This document shows, one piece after another, positions 42,676 through 51,048 of a stretch of DNA of 64,000 nt (positions are counted from its first letter, which is position 1; the number at the start of each line of letters is the position of its first letter). A program made the translations under genes and the position numbers. Below the pieces are notes generated by a model. The model searched no databases. It was not told the origin of the DNA and saw nothing but the letters and a program-made list of their open reading frames with translations. Origin of the DNA: Nocardioides jensenii JCM 1364 = NBRC 14755 (GTDB lineage Bacteria > Actinomycetota > Actinomycetes > Propionibacteriales > Nocardioidaceae); NCBI RefSeq assembly GCF_001552535.1, contig NZ_BCRJ01000003.1, positions 62,001 through 126,000 on the forward strand, written 5' to 3'.

Positions 42676-44151
42676 TCACGTCGTCACCAGATCGATCGCG
42701 TAGACGAGCTCCGCATCATCGTTCACGCCAGTCCGTGTGAAACCCACGCGCTCGAGGGTCCGCTGTGAGGCGACATTGTCCTCGTCCGTGTGGGCGAAGA
42801 TGCGGGACAACCCGTGTTGGCGGCCCAGCGCCACGAGCGCGTGGGCAGCCTCTGCTGCGTACCGTCTCCCACGCGCGGACGGAGCGAGCCCGTATCCGAT
42901 CTCCACAGAGCCGTTGCTTGGCTTGCCCTTGAATCCGATGCCACCGATCGTCCATCCGTCGACAGCCCGAATGATCCGGTAGTAGCGGAACGGACCTTGA
43001 TCACCATGCGTGTCCGAGGCCTTGAGGAATGCCGTGAGCGCGTAGAGGTCCCCGTCCAACGGATAGTCCTCCATCCAACGGTCTTCGCAGCCGCGTCGGC
43101 GGGCGATGATGCGTTCGGCTTCGGCGGTGTCGACTGGATGCAGCGTCAGCCTCTCGGTCTGCAGCTCGGTCACGGCGGGTGAAGACGAGGCATCTCCGCG
43201 CGGTCGGCGCACTCCCGGGTCGGTCGGCATTCGGCGAGCCTCCTGCGTGTCGCGTAGTAGCGCCCACGTGTCCGCCACGGGACCCACGTGGCCGAGCTTG
43301 TCCGGGTTCATCACGGCGCGGATCGTCTGGACCTGGCCCTCGAAGATCTCGAGTGTCAGGGTATTCACGACTCGGCCCTCCTGGTCGCGCAGAACGGCGC
43401 CGGGGTGACCGTTGACCTGTTGCAGTTCCACGCTTCCGCCAATCCGCAGGAATGGCGGTGCAAGCGTGGCAAGGAGTCGGGACACCTTCTCGGCGCCGAG
43501 AATCCCACTCCCCCATTGGGGTGCGTTGCCGCCGCTGTCTCCGACCATGGTGACATCGGCGGCGAGGAGATCGCGAAGCCCCTCGACATTCCCCTCACTG
43601 AAGGCGTCAAAGAACCTTTCGGCGAGCTGGTCACGCGCCTCGCGGTCGGCCTCGAATCGCGGTCGCCCGGTGTCCATGTGGCGGCGGGCTCGAACGACGA
43701 GTTGGCGGCATGCCGCTTCGGAGCGTCCAACAGCCCGAGCGATCTCGTTGTAGTCGAAGTCGAACACCTCCCGAAGCACGAAAACGGCACGCTCCAGAGG
43801 ACTGAGTCGCTCCATCAGCACCAGGGCAGCCATGGACATTGAGTCGGCGAGCTCAGCCGACCGTTCTGGATCTTGGTACGGGTCGCCGAGCAACGGTTCG
43901 GGGAACCACGGCCCGGGATAGGTTTCCCGCCGCTTCCTTGCCGAGTTGAGGACGTTGATCGAGACCCTGGTGACGATCGCCGACAAGAAGGCCTTGACTG
44001 ATGTCGGGGTGGTCGTTGAGGAATCCCATCGGAGCCACGTCTCCTGTACGGCATCCTCGGCGTCGCTCACGCTGCTCAGGATTCGGTACGCAATTGAGAA
44101 GAGCAGTGGCCGCAGCTCTTCGAACTGGGCCGCCTTCTCGCTCCGTATCAC
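42676..44151 (-). CDS. ECF41-type sigma factor fused to GNAT acetyltransferase
   Basis: A continuous 491-residue protein. Residues ~1-170 are sigma2/sigma4 of an ECF factor (FEELRPLLFSIAYRILSSVS, EDAVQETWLR, GPWFPEP, MERLSPLERAVFVLREVFDF). Residues ~175-295 are the SnoaL-like C-terminus of ECF41, with an altered DGGGK (DSGGN) and an intact NPDKL. From ~325 an unrelated GNAT acyltransferase follows (LQTERLTLHPVDTAEAERII, GIGFKGKPSNGSVEIGYGLA, RTLERVGFTRTG). The GTG overlaps the epimerase stop (GTGA). It lies in an SDR-epimerase-sigma operon with an ECF41-type promoter at 45943. Confidence 0.82.
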   Translation of the reverse strand: MIRSEKAAQFEELRPLLFSIAYRILSSVSDAEDAVQETWLRWDSSTTTPTSVKAFLSAIVTRVSINVLNSARKRRETYPGPWFPEPLLGDPYQDPERSAELADSMSMAALVLMERLSPLERAVFVLREVFDFDYNEIARAVGRSEAACRQLVVRARRHMDTGRPRFEADREARDQLAERFFDAFSEGNVEGLRDLLAADVTMVGDSGGNAPQWGSGILGAEKVSRLLATLAPPFLRIGGSVELQQVNGHPGAVLRDQEGRVVNTLTLEIFEGQVQTIRAVMNPDKLGHVGPVADTWALLRDTQEARRMPTDPGVRRPRGDASSSPAVTELQTERLTLHPVDTAEAERIIARRRGCEDRWMEDYPLDGDLYALTAFLKASDTHGDQGPFRYYRIIRAVDGWTIGGIGFKGKPSNGSVEIGYGLAPSARGRRYAAEAAHALVALGRQHGLSRIFAHTDEDNVASQRTLERVGFTRTGVNDDAELVYAIDLVTT

Positions 44152-45065
44152 TGCAGCTCCTCCTTGAAGCCCTCTCGCCAGGACGGGTAGCGCAGTTCCC
44201 AGCCGAGTTCTCGCTTGGCCTTGGCGTTCGTGAAGCCGCGTCCCTCGGTCATCAGTGTCACCGCGAAGTCGCCGGCAAGCACTCGGGCAAGCCAGACGGG
44301 GACCTGCATGGGCGGTTTGGCACCCGCGCAGGCAGCGAGGTGAGAAAGCCACTCGCTGACCGGAGCCGGCTCGTCGTCGACGATGTTGAACACGCCCTGT
44401 GCCTTCTGCTCGAGGGCGAGAACCGTCGCGCTGGCGGCGTCGTCGAGGTGCACCCAGGACGTGTGACCGGGACCGCCACCGACGAGCGGGAACTGTCGTT
44501 TGCGTACGACCGCGACGGTGTCGTCGATAGCGCCTGGCCCGTAGAGCCAGCCGTACCGCAGGGCAGCGCCGTCGACCTCGGCGATCGCGTCTTCGAGGTG
44601 ACGGATCGCGTTCGCCCCCGGACGCATTCGCCCCTCCCCCGGGTCCAGCGGGTCTTCCTCTGTCTTGACCCAGACACCGGTGCGCTCGCCGTTCCAGCTG
44701 GCGTAGCTCTGCGCCACGATGTGCGAGACACCGGTTGCCTGTGCTGCAGCAATCAGGTGGTCGGTGCCTTCGGTGCGGAGGCGGTTGGTGATGGCGAACC
44801 ATCGGTCAGGATGCTTCATGTCGGGCTTCGGGGAGATGGAGGTCATCTGGTGCGCGATCGCATCCGGTTGCGCAGCTGCGACCGCCTCACCCACCGAGGC
44901 TGCGTCGAGCCCGTCCATCAACACGCCTTCGGCACCCATCTCGTCAAGCATGGCCAACTTGGCCTCACTTGTCGTCGTTGCGGTCACCCGGTGGCCACGA
45001 AGCACCAATTGCGGCACGAGGCGCCGACCCAGCACGCCGGTCGCGCCTGCTACGAACACATGCAC
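44148..45065 (-). CDS. NAD-dependent epimerase/dehydratase-family protein
   Basis: A 305-residue extended SDR: HVFVAGATGVLGRRL (NAD(P) loop), LRTEGTDHLIAAAQATGVSH and YGPGAIDD; instead of YxxxK there is SYASWNGERTG. Such epimerase-like proteins are one of the three classes (carboxymuconolactone decarboxylase, oxidoreductase, epimerase) reported next to ECF41 genes. GTG at 45065, 6 nt after GAGGAG. It overlaps the sigma gene by GTGA. Confidence 0.85.
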   Translation of the reverse strand: MHVFVAGATGVLGRRLVPQLVLRGHRVTATTTSEAKLAMLDEMGAEGVLMDGLDAASVGEAVAAAQPDAIAHQMTSISPKPDMKHPDRWFAITNRLRTEGTDHLIAAAQATGVSHIVAQSYASWNGERTGVWVKTEEDPLDPGEGRMRPGANAIRHLEDAIAEVDGAALRYGWLYGPGAIDDTVAVVRKRQFPLVGGGPGHTSWVHLDDAASATVLALEQKAQGVFNIVDDEPAPVSEWLSHLAACAGAKPPMQVPVWLARVLAGDFAVTLMTEGRGFTNAKAKRELGWELRYPSWREGFKEELQ

Positions 45066-45114
45066 GTGTCTCTCCTCCTCAGGACGCTGGGCCAAGGGGT
45101 CAGGTGGCCCCGCA

Positions 45115-45885
45115 TCACCAGGGCACCGGGCCTTCCTCGGCAAAGAACCCTGCGGTCGGTCCGTCGGCGTCGAGTGTGGCGAGGCGCACCAGAATCGCGG
45201 CGCCCTGCGCGACCGTGAGGAACCCGGTGTGGTTGTTGCTGTCGGTGGCGACAAAACCAGGCGCGACGGCGTTGACGAGGAAGCCGTCCTTACGCAACTC
45301 GTTGGCGTACTGCACCGTCAGGGCGGTCAAGGCCGTCTTGGAGGGCGAGTACGCCGCCGACGGCACCAGTGCTGAGAGAGGCCCGTCGGGGTCGCTGTTG
45401 AGCGTCAGCGACGCCGCGTGGCTGGCGACGTTGACGATACGTGGCGCTGGCGACCGCCGCAGGAGTGGGAGCATCGCGTTGGTCATGGTGATGACTCCGA
45501 AGACGTTCGTCTCGAAGACCTCTCTGACCATGTCCACGTCGACGGCGCTGGGGATCTGGTTCTGCGCGTCATCCGGCGAGACCTGACCCGATCCAGTGAT
45601 GCCGGCGTTGTTGATCAGTACGTCGAGGTGGCCGTAACGCTCCCCGACCAACTTCGCGACGTCATGAACGCAGACCGGGTCGGTAACGTCCAGCGTGACC
45701 GCATGCGCGTCGCACCCCAGGCTACGGAGAGCCGCGGCAGCCTCGTCGCCGCGTCCTGCGTCCCTGGCGCCGATCAACACCGTCATGCCAAGCGCCCCGA
45801 GCTGCTCAGCGGCACCTCGGCCAATTCCCTTGTTCGCTCCGGTCACCAGGGCGACGGCTTGGTAGGTGGTGGTTTGCTCGTTCAA
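45115..45885 (-). CDS. SDR-family oxidoreductase
   Basis: A 256-residue classical SDR: TGANKGIG loop, ARDAGRGDEAAA (Arg after beta-2, NADP preference), NNAGI, VNVASHAAS and YSPSK. This fits the oxidoreductase class of ECF41-linked genes. It heads the SDR-epimerase-sigma operon, directly under an ECF41-type promoter. Confidence 0.9.
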   Translation of the reverse strand: MNEQTTTYQAVALVTGANKGIGRGAAEQLGALGMTVLIGARDAGRGDEAAAALRSLGCDAHAVTLDVTDPVCVHDVAKLVGERYGHLDVLINNAGITGSGQVSPDDAQNQIPSAVDVDMVREVFETNVFGVITMTNAMLPLLRRSPAPRIVNVASHAASLTLNSDPDGPLSALVPSAAYSPSKTALTALTVQYANELRKDGFLVNAVAPGFVATDSNNHTGFLTVAQGAAILVRLATLDADGPTAGFFAEEGPVPW

Positions 45886-45942
45886 GGCAATTCCTTGCTG
45901 TGGGAGGGATGGGTCCGTCTCAGAACCTTTCTTCGAACCTGA

Positions 45943-45969
45943 GACAAGACAGCCCGGCCACCTGTGACA
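45943..45969 (-). promoter_or_regulatory. ECF41-type promoter before the SDR-epimerase-sigma operon
   Basis: TGTCACA-N16-TGTC on the minus strand, ~58 bp upstream of the SDR start. The -35 is the exact published ECF41 sequence; the -10 has T for C. Confidence 0.7.
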
Positions 45970-46091
45970 TCGACGGCAAGAATGCGTGGCGACCGAGTCG
46001 GCAGTGAGCCTCGAGTGGCTGTCCCGGGTCCATGCTGGCGCCAGCGAGCTTCGGGAATAGGACGCCGTATCCCGCCCGGGTTGCGGGGCGG

Positions 46092-46478
46092 TCAGCCGGT
46101 GAAGGGTTCCAACGCGAAGCGCCCGCTAGCCACGAAGGCAGCCAGGGCAAGGTAGAACGCGTCTCCCAGCGCGGCTTTGGTCTCACCGCGGCGGATCCGC
46201 ATGATCGTGGCGCCGGCCATCATCAGTGCCAGGCCGGTGGCCGCCAGCGGGACGAGTATGGGCGCGACGTCGAGCACGGCGGGCAGGATCAGGCCCGCGG
46301 CGCCAAGGATCTCCAGCGCTCCGATGGTTTTGAGGGTGCCGGGCTGGAAGTCCAGGGTCCAGCGCGCGGCCTTCATCATCGTCGCCATCTTCTCGCGCGG
46401 GACGAACAGCTTCCCCAACCCGGAGAGCAGGTAGATGACGGTCAGCAGGGTGGTGACGATCCACAGTGCGGTGTTCAT
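46092..46478 (-). CDS. DoxX-family membrane protein
   Basis: A 128-residue four-helix DoxX protein (NTALWIVTTLLTVIYLLSGL, FVPREKMATMMKAARWTLDF, GALEILGAAGLILPAVLDVA). It follows the AhpD-like gene on the same strand and is probably co-transcribed with it from the promoter at 47082. Acts in the membrane, likely with a flavoprotein or CMD partner in redox detoxification (family knowledge). Confidence 0.82.
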   Translation of the reverse strand: MNTALWIVTTLLTVIYLLSGLGKLFVPREKMATMMKAARWTLDFQPGTLKTIGALEILGAAGLILPAVLDVAPILVPLAATGLALMMAGATIMRIRRGETKAALGDAFYLALAAFVASGRFALEPFTG

Positions 46479-46573
46479 GAGTCTTGTCCTTGGTACAGCG
46501 TCCAGAGGCTACGGGCAGGCCCGGGGTCGTCCCCGGGTCCGCCTGAGCCTCAGCGTTTGCCGCGGAGCGTCTG

Positions 46574-47044
46574 TCAGCCGAACTGTCCCGGCTCGTATTC
46601 GCCGCCGGGCGTCCGGGTGATCACGTTCAGCCGGTTGAAGGTGTTGATCACGCAGATCAAAGCCACCAGGGCCATGAGCTGGTCCTCGTCGAAGTGCTTG
46701 GCGGCGTTCGCCCACGCCTCGTCCGTGACGCCGCTGGAGTCGGCCAACCGGGTGCCCTGCTCGGCGAGCTCCAGCGCCGCCCGCTCAGCCTCGGTGTAGA
46801 CGGTGGTCTCCCGCCAAGCCCCGACCAGGTTGATCCGCACCATGCTCTCGCCGGCGGCCGCGGCGTCCTTGGTGTGCATGTCCAGGCAGCCGCCGCAGCC
46901 GTTGATCTGGCTGGCGCGGATCTTCACCAACTCCTGCACCGCCTTGGGCAACGCGGAGTCGGTGATGGCCTTGTTCGACGAGATGATGTGCTTGGCCCAC
47001 TTCGCCCCGATCTCGTTGGCCATGGGGTTGATCCGGGTTTCCAT
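46574..47044 (-). CDS. AhpD-like carboxymuconolactone decarboxylase-family protein
   Basis: A 156-residue CMD/AhpD-fold protein with the redox active site CGGC-x3-H (INGCGGCLDMHTKDA) and helices typical of AhpD. These act as alkylhydroperoxidase-type reductants. It has a strong GAAGGAG ribosome binding site 5 nt before the ATG at 47044. CMD genes are the classical ECF41 neighbour and target, and this one has an ECF41-type promoter 38 bp upstream. Confidence 0.92.
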   Translation of the reverse strand: METRINPMANEIGAKWAKHIISSNKAITDSALPKAVQELVKIRASQINGCGGCLDMHTKDAAAAGESMVRINLVGAWRETTVYTEAERAALELAEQGTRLADSSGVTDEAWANAAKHFDEDQLMALVALICVINTFNRLNVITRTPGGEYEPGQFG

Positions 47045-47081
47045 CGGGTCTCCTTCGTCTTTTGGATGCCTGCACCTTCTT

Positions 47082-47108
47082 GACGGAGCCCACCGCAAAA
47101 AGGTAACA
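47082..47108 (-). promoter_or_regulatory. ECF41-type promoter before the CMD-DoxX operon
   Basis: TGTTACC-N16-CGTC on the minus strand, 38 bp before the CMD start. Exact -10 and spacer. Confidence 0.7.
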
Positions 47109-47207
47109 ACCCCCATGCGACTTACGTGCGCCACTGGGGTCGCGCGCGCAGGCCCATCGTGTGCAGGCGCCGACTGGGCCGCGCCAGGCCAACCCCCGGT
47201 CCTGCGC

Positions 47208-47306
47208 GCCGTCACGCCAAGGAGTGCGGCGCAGGATGCCCCACTCGTCGAGCGCGGCGGCCAGTGTGTTCTGCCGGGACGCCGCTAACCACTTGCCCAC
47301 CACCAC
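47208..47306 (-). mobile_element. Tn3-family transposase fragment
   Basis: A minus-strand frame reads VVGKWLAASRQNTLAAALDE followed by WGILRRTPW, close to the TnpA segment of Tn3 transposons just before the C-terminal region (Q-x-T-LAAAL-x-E-G-x-IRRT). Only ~33 residues are present. A transposon relic, by eye. Confidence 0.4.
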
Positions 47307-47344
47307 CAGCGGCGCGGTCGCCTGCCCCTACTCACGGGTGCGGA

Positions 47345-47445
47345 ATGGCGAGCACAAGTTCAACCACTACGCGAGGTGGGACGGCCAGTGCGCCCGCACA
47401 CGAGGTTTCTGTGGGCCGTCGGGATCACGCTGCTCCTCGAGTAAT
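47345..47445 (+). pseudogene. fragment of sdhC-like gene
   Basis: About 100 bp (GGCGAGCACAAGTTCAACCA onward to ...CTGCTCCTCG) match the sdhC gene at 55200-55305, with an internal deletion and substitutions. It stands to the left of a sigma gene copy in the same way as the intact sdhC stands to the left of the other copy, pointing to a duplicated sdhC-sigma block. Confidence 0.7.
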
Positions 47446-47573
47446 CGTCCAGACTGCGTCTGCCCGATGCGAGCCGATCAGGACCCGGTGCGTTGACGCC
47501 TCGCCGCATCCAGTATCGAGGCGCCCGGACTGAGCTCTGTCGTGGCCATCTACACGGCGCGGTGTAGATCAGT

Positions 47574-48500
47574 TCAGACGCCATCCCGCTTCATCGGGCG
47601 TAGCGCCGCGCGTAGGTCGCCGACCGGTCCGAGGTGACGGAGCTTGTCCGGGTTGGTCACTGAGCGGATGGTTTGGACTTGTCCGTCGAGGATCTCCAGT
47701 GTCCAGACGCCGATGACATTGTCGTCCCGGTCACGCAGGACGGCTCCGGGTTCACCGTTGAGCTCGAGTCGTTCGATGGTCGCGCCGGTGGCGAGTAGCG
47801 GGGGCACCGTGGCGACCAGGATCCGGGCCGCCTTGGCGGCACCGAACAAGCCGCCTTGCCCGCCGGCTTTGCCGCCACCGTCGTTGATGGTCACGACATC
47901 AGCAGTGAGAAGCTCTCGCAGTCGGTCGAGGTCTCCGCCGCGGAGGGCGTCGAAGAAGCGGTCGGCGAGCTCGGTCCTCTTACGCCGGTCGGCCTCGAAG
48001 CGCGGCCGGCCCTGCCTCATGTGGCCGCGGGCTCTGGAGGCCAGCTGTCGGCAGGCCGGCTCTGATCGTCCCACCGCTACGGCGATCTCGTTGAAGTCGA
48101 ACTCGAACACCTCGCGGAGCACGAACACCGCGCGTTCGAGCGGGCTGAGCCGTTCCAGCAGGAGTAGCGACGCCATCGACACCGAGTCGGCTAGCTCGGC
48201 CGCGCGCGCTGGGTCGTCGTATGGGTCAGCGGACCGGGTCTCGGTGGGCAACGGCTCGGGGAACCACGGTCCCACGTAGGTCTCCCGACGGACCCTCGCC
48301 GAGCGAAGCACGTCGATCGAGATCCGGGCGACCACTGCGGACAGGTAGGACTTCAGCGACTCGGGCCGGACCGTGCTGGAGGTGTAACGCAGCCACGTCT
48401 CCTGCACCGCGTCCTCGGCCTCGGTGACACTGCCCACAATCCGGTAGGCGATCGAGAACAGCAGCGGGCGAAGCGACTCGAACTCGCGGGCTTGCGTCAT
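47574..48500 (-). CDS. ECF41-family sigma factor
   Basis: A 308-residue sigma factor, the most canonical ECF41 member here. Sigma2 EFESLRPLLFSIAYRIVGSV and EDAVQETWLRY, linker GPWFPEPLP, sigma4 RLSPLERAVFVLREVFEF. The C-terminal SnoaL-like domain has the diagnostic DGGGK (TINDGGGKAGG) and NPDKL (SVTNPDKLRHLG). In ECF41 this extension acts as an in-built anti-sigma/activation domain. Start ATG 48500; a perfect ECF41 promoter lies 48 bp upstream, so it is autoregulated. Divergent from a DoxX gene with its own ECF41 promoter. Confidence 0.93.
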   Translation of the reverse strand: MTQAREFESLRPLLFSIAYRIVGSVTEAEDAVQETWLRYTSSTVRPESLKSYLSAVVARISIDVLRSARVRRETYVGPWFPEPLPTETRSADPYDDPARAAELADSVSMASLLLLERLSPLERAVFVLREVFEFDFNEIAVAVGRSEPACRQLASRARGHMRQGRPRFEADRRKRTELADRFFDALRGGDLDRLRELLTADVVTINDGGGKAGGQGGLFGAAKAARILVATVPPLLATGATIERLELNGEPGAVLRDRDDNVIGVWTLEILDGQVQTIRSVTNPDKLRHLGPVGDLRAALRPMKRDGV

Positions 48501-48547
48501 CTGGCTGGTCTCCTGCTTCCGGTGGTCCCTGGGGTGCATGTCCATGA

Positions 48548-48574
48548 GACGACGCAGACGACCGATCTGTGACA
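48548..48574 (-). promoter_or_regulatory. ECF41 promoter of the sigma gene (exact match)
   Basis: TGTCACA-N16-CGTC on the minus strand, identical to the published ECF41 consensus, 48 bp before the sigma start. Confidence 0.8.
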
Positions 48575-48595
48575 TGTCCGCCGTCAGCCGGTTGA

Positions 48596-48622
48596 TGTCA
48601 CACACCGGCCTGTTGTCTCGTC
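48596..48622 (+). promoter_or_regulatory. ECF41 promoter of the divergent DoxX gene (exact match)
   Basis: TGTCACA-N16-CGTC on the plus strand, 47 bp before the DoxX start at 48669. With the site at 48548 it forms a back-to-back pair 22 bp apart. Confidence 0.8.
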
Positions 48623-48668
48623 TCAAGGGCGGACGCCACCACGAGGGTGGCCTCGCAAAAGGAGACGC

Positions 48669-49055
48669 ATGAACATCGCACTGTGGATCGTGGCCGGCGT
48701 GCTGGCCGTCGGCTTCTCGGCTGGCGGCGTTGCCATGCTGGCGATGTCCAAGGAACGGTTCCGTGCCATCAGCCCGGCCCAGCACTACGTCGATGACTTC
48801 GACCCTCGGTTCATCAAGGCACTCGGCGCCCTCAAGGTACTGGCCTCGATAGGACTGATCCTGCCCGCCGCACTCGACATCGCACCGGTGCTGGTACCAC
48901 TCGCCGCACTCGGCCTCATGCTGATCATGGCCGGAGCGGGAACCGCCCGGATCATGCGTCGCGAGTGGCACAGCCTGTTGGGCGACCTCGCCTGGTTCAC
49001 TCTGGCGGCGTTCGTCGCGTGGGGACGATTCGGGCCCGAGTCATTTGGGAGCTGA
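48669..49055 (+). CDS. DoxX-family membrane protein
   Basis: A 128-residue four-helix DoxX protein (NIALWIVAGVLAVGFSAGGV, ERFRAISPAQHYVDDFDPRF). It is most like the DoxX at 39881. Aggag is close to the ATG (AAAAGGAGACGC). It is transcribed from an exact ECF41 promoter divergent from the sigma gene at 48500, a direct link of DoxX to ECF41 control. Confidence 0.85.
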   Translation: MNIALWIVAGVLAVGFSAGGVAMLAMSKERFRAISPAQHYVDDFDPRFIKALGALKVLASIGLILPAALDIAPVLVPLAALGLMLIMAGAGTARIMRREWHSLLGDLAWFTLAAFVAWGRFGPESFGS

Positions 49056-49079
49056 GACCGCCATGCTTTCTGTTCAATC

Positions 49080-49105
49080 TGTGACCTCGAGCCCTGAGTT
49101 TCGCC
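49080..49105 (+). promoter_or_regulatory. degenerate ECF41-type promoter before sigma copy 1
   Basis: TGTGACC-N15-CGCC. The corresponding sequence before the near-identical sigma copy 2 is TGTGACC-N16-CGTC, so this copy has lost one base and one match. Confidence 0.4.
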
Positions 49106-49140
49106 ATCCCTCTGACAGAGCACTCGAGGAAGGTGCCTAC

Positions 49141-50022
49141 ATGATCGAAGCAGGACCCCCAGATGCGCTGGCTGAAGCGTTCGATGAACACCGCGCGCGG
49201 CTTGTGGCGGTCGCCTACAGGATGCTCGGCTCTCGTGCCGACGCCGAAGATGCCGTGCAGGAGGCATGGCTGCGGCTTGCCCGCCAGGATCCGGACTCGA
49301 TCGAGAACCTGACCGGCTGGTTGACCACCGTCGTCGGCCGGGTCTGCATCGATGCGCTCCGCTCACGCAATATCCGGCCGGAGACGTCCTACGACGAGCA
49401 CCTGCCCGAACTGGTCGTGGCCGAGGACGCCGAAGCCGGGCCAGAGGACGAGGCAGTACTGGCCGAGTCGGTTGGACTCGCGCTGATGGTAGTGCTCGAG
49501 ACCCTCAAGCCGGCCGAGCGGCTGGCGTTCGTGCTGCACGACATGTTCGCAGTGCCGTTCGACGAGATAGGTCAGGTCGTCGGAACATCGACCGACGCTG
49601 CCAAGATGCTCGCCTGGCGGGCTCGCCGCAAGGTACAGGACACCCCCCGGCCCACCACTGAGCGCCGGCAGCAACGCGCGGTCGTCGACGCCTTCCTCGC
49701 CGCCGCCCGGGACGGTGACTTCGAAGGTCTGCTAGGCGTCCTGGATCCAGAGGTGACCTGGCGCGTGCACTCGGCGCGCGGCTCAGTCGTCAGGCAGGGA
49801 GCATCCAGCCTGGCCGACAAGCTCAAGCAGGCGAGGCGGGTGAAGTTCACCGCGCGCCGGGTGCTCGTGAACGGAGAGCCAGGCGTCGGAGTGTGGGACC
49901 TTGAGGGCCGGGTGCGTGGCGTGATGGCATGCACGGTCATCGATGGTCGCATCGTCGCGATGGAGTCTGTGATCGATCCGGCTCGGCTTGCAGCGATCGA
50001 TCTGCCTGCAGTTCCTGAGTGA
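49141..50022 (+). CDS. ECF41-like sigma factor (copy 1 of a duplicated pair)
   Basis: A 293-residue ECF sigma factor: AFDEHRARLVAVAYRMLGSR, EDAVQEAWLRLAR, TLKPAERLAFVLHDMFAVPF and HTH GQVVGTSTDAAKMLAWRARR. The C-terminal ~110 residues are SnoaL-like, but the ECF41 DGGGK and NPDKL motifs are replaced (DPEVTWRVHS; VIDPARLAAID). It differs from the protein at 55869 at about 16 of 293 positions. Start ATG 49141, preceded by GAGGAAGG. Upstream sequence is duplicated too. Confidence 0.9.
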   Translation: MIEAGPPDALAEAFDEHRARLVAVAYRMLGSRADAEDAVQEAWLRLARQDPDSIENLTGWLTTVVGRVCIDALRSRNIRPETSYDEHLPELVVAEDAEAGPEDEAVLAESVGLALMVVLETLKPAERLAFVLHDMFAVPFDEIGQVVGTSTDAAKMLAWRARRKVQDTPRPTTERRQQRAVVDAFLAAARDGDFEGLLGVLDPEVTWRVHSARGSVVRQGASSLADKLKQARRVKFTARRVLVNGEPGVGVWDLEGRVRGVMACTVIDGRIVAMESVIDPARLAAIDLPAVPE

Positions 50023-50084
50023 AAGCCGATCCGGTGATGCCGGCGTTGTTGAATCAAGGACATGGGACCCGAGTGGCCGCCGGA

Positions 50085-51047
50085 TCACCAACGGGCGATG
50101 AGTGGTGTCCCTGGTTCATGCTGGCGCCACGCCTCGGCAAGTCGGACGAGGCGGGCGGGCGCTGCGATGCCGCGCACGGTTGCGATCCTCCCGTTGGCGA
50201 TGTCGAACCCAACTGCGCCAATCACCTGGTCTCCTATGACGAAGAGGATGGCCGGGGTCCCGTTGACGAGCGCGTAGTGGACGGCAGGTGTGCCACCGGC
50301 AAGTCGCCGTTTGGCAGGCGTGGGATTGAAGCCGGCTCGTGCGACAGCCGCGATGCGCTGCGGAGTGTCGTACTGCAGCAGCCTCTCGGTCAGTCCGGCG
50401 CCGTCGGAAATTGCGGTTGCGTCATCGGTGAGCAGCCTCACCAACCGCTCGGTACGGCCGGAGGAGGCGGCGGCGAGAAACTCCTCGACGATCCTGCGGG
50501 CGGATCCCGGGTCAACTTCGGTGCCGCGACGACGCGCGGCCGTGATACGGCGCCGGGCCCGGTGGAGGTGCTGCTGGCTTGCGGACTCGGTGATGGCGAG
50601 AATCTCGGCAAGCTCGCCGTGGCTGTAGGAGAACGCTTCGCGGAGGACGTATACGGCCCGTTCGTGGGGTGACAAGCGCTCCATGAGGGTCAACACCGCC
50701 AGGGACACCGATTCGCGCTGCTCAAAAGTCTCGGCCGGACCGAGCATCGGGTCACCGTCGAGGAGTGGCTCGGGCAGCCAGTCACCCGCGGTGCGCTCGC
50801 GACGGACCTGTGCCGAACGAAGGCGGTCGAGGCACAGGTTGGTGACGACCTTCGTCAGCCATGCTTCGGGCACCTGGATCTGCTGCCTGTCGGCAGCCTG
50901 CCAGTGCAGGAACGCATCCTGCACGACGTCTTCGGCGGCGGCGGCGGATCCCAGCAACCGATAGGCCAACGAGGCCAGCCGGTTTCGGCTGGCCTCGAAC
51001 CGATCCGTGTCGAAGCGGTCAATGGCGCTGCTCTCCACTCTCGCCAC
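50085..51047 (-). CDS. ECF41-like sigma factor (SigJ type)
   Basis: About 320 residues. Sigma2 FEASRNRLASLAYRLLGSAA and EDVVQDAFLHW, linker GDWLPEP, sigma4 MERLSPHERAVYVLREAFSY. C-terminal SnoaL-like part has DGAGL in place of DGGGK. It starts (GTG 51047 or 51038) at the end of the NDH-like flavoprotein gene, so they form an oxidoreductase-sigma operon, as seen for ECF41/ECF56-type loci. Confidence 0.88.
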   Translation of the reverse strand: MARVESSAIDRFDTDRFEASRNRLASLAYRLLGSAAAAEDVVQDAFLHWQAADRQQIQVPEAWLTKVVTNLCLDRLRSAQVRRERTAGDWLPEPLLDGDPMLGPAETFEQRESVSLAVLTLMERLSPHERAVYVLREAFSYSHGELAEILAITESASQQHLHRARRRITAARRRGTEVDPGSARRIVEEFLAAASSGRTERLVRLLTDDATAISDGAGLTERLLQYDTPQRIAAVARAGFNPTPAKRRLAGGTPAVHYALVNGTPAILFVIGDQVIGAVGFDIANGRIATVRGIAAPARLVRLAEAWRQHEPGTPLIARW

Positions 51048-51048
51048 T

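Larger units (their letters stand above)
47109..47573. other. recombinant intergenic region
   Basis: Holds a Tn3-type transposase scrap and an sdhC fragment, described separately. No intact gene. Confidence 0.5.
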
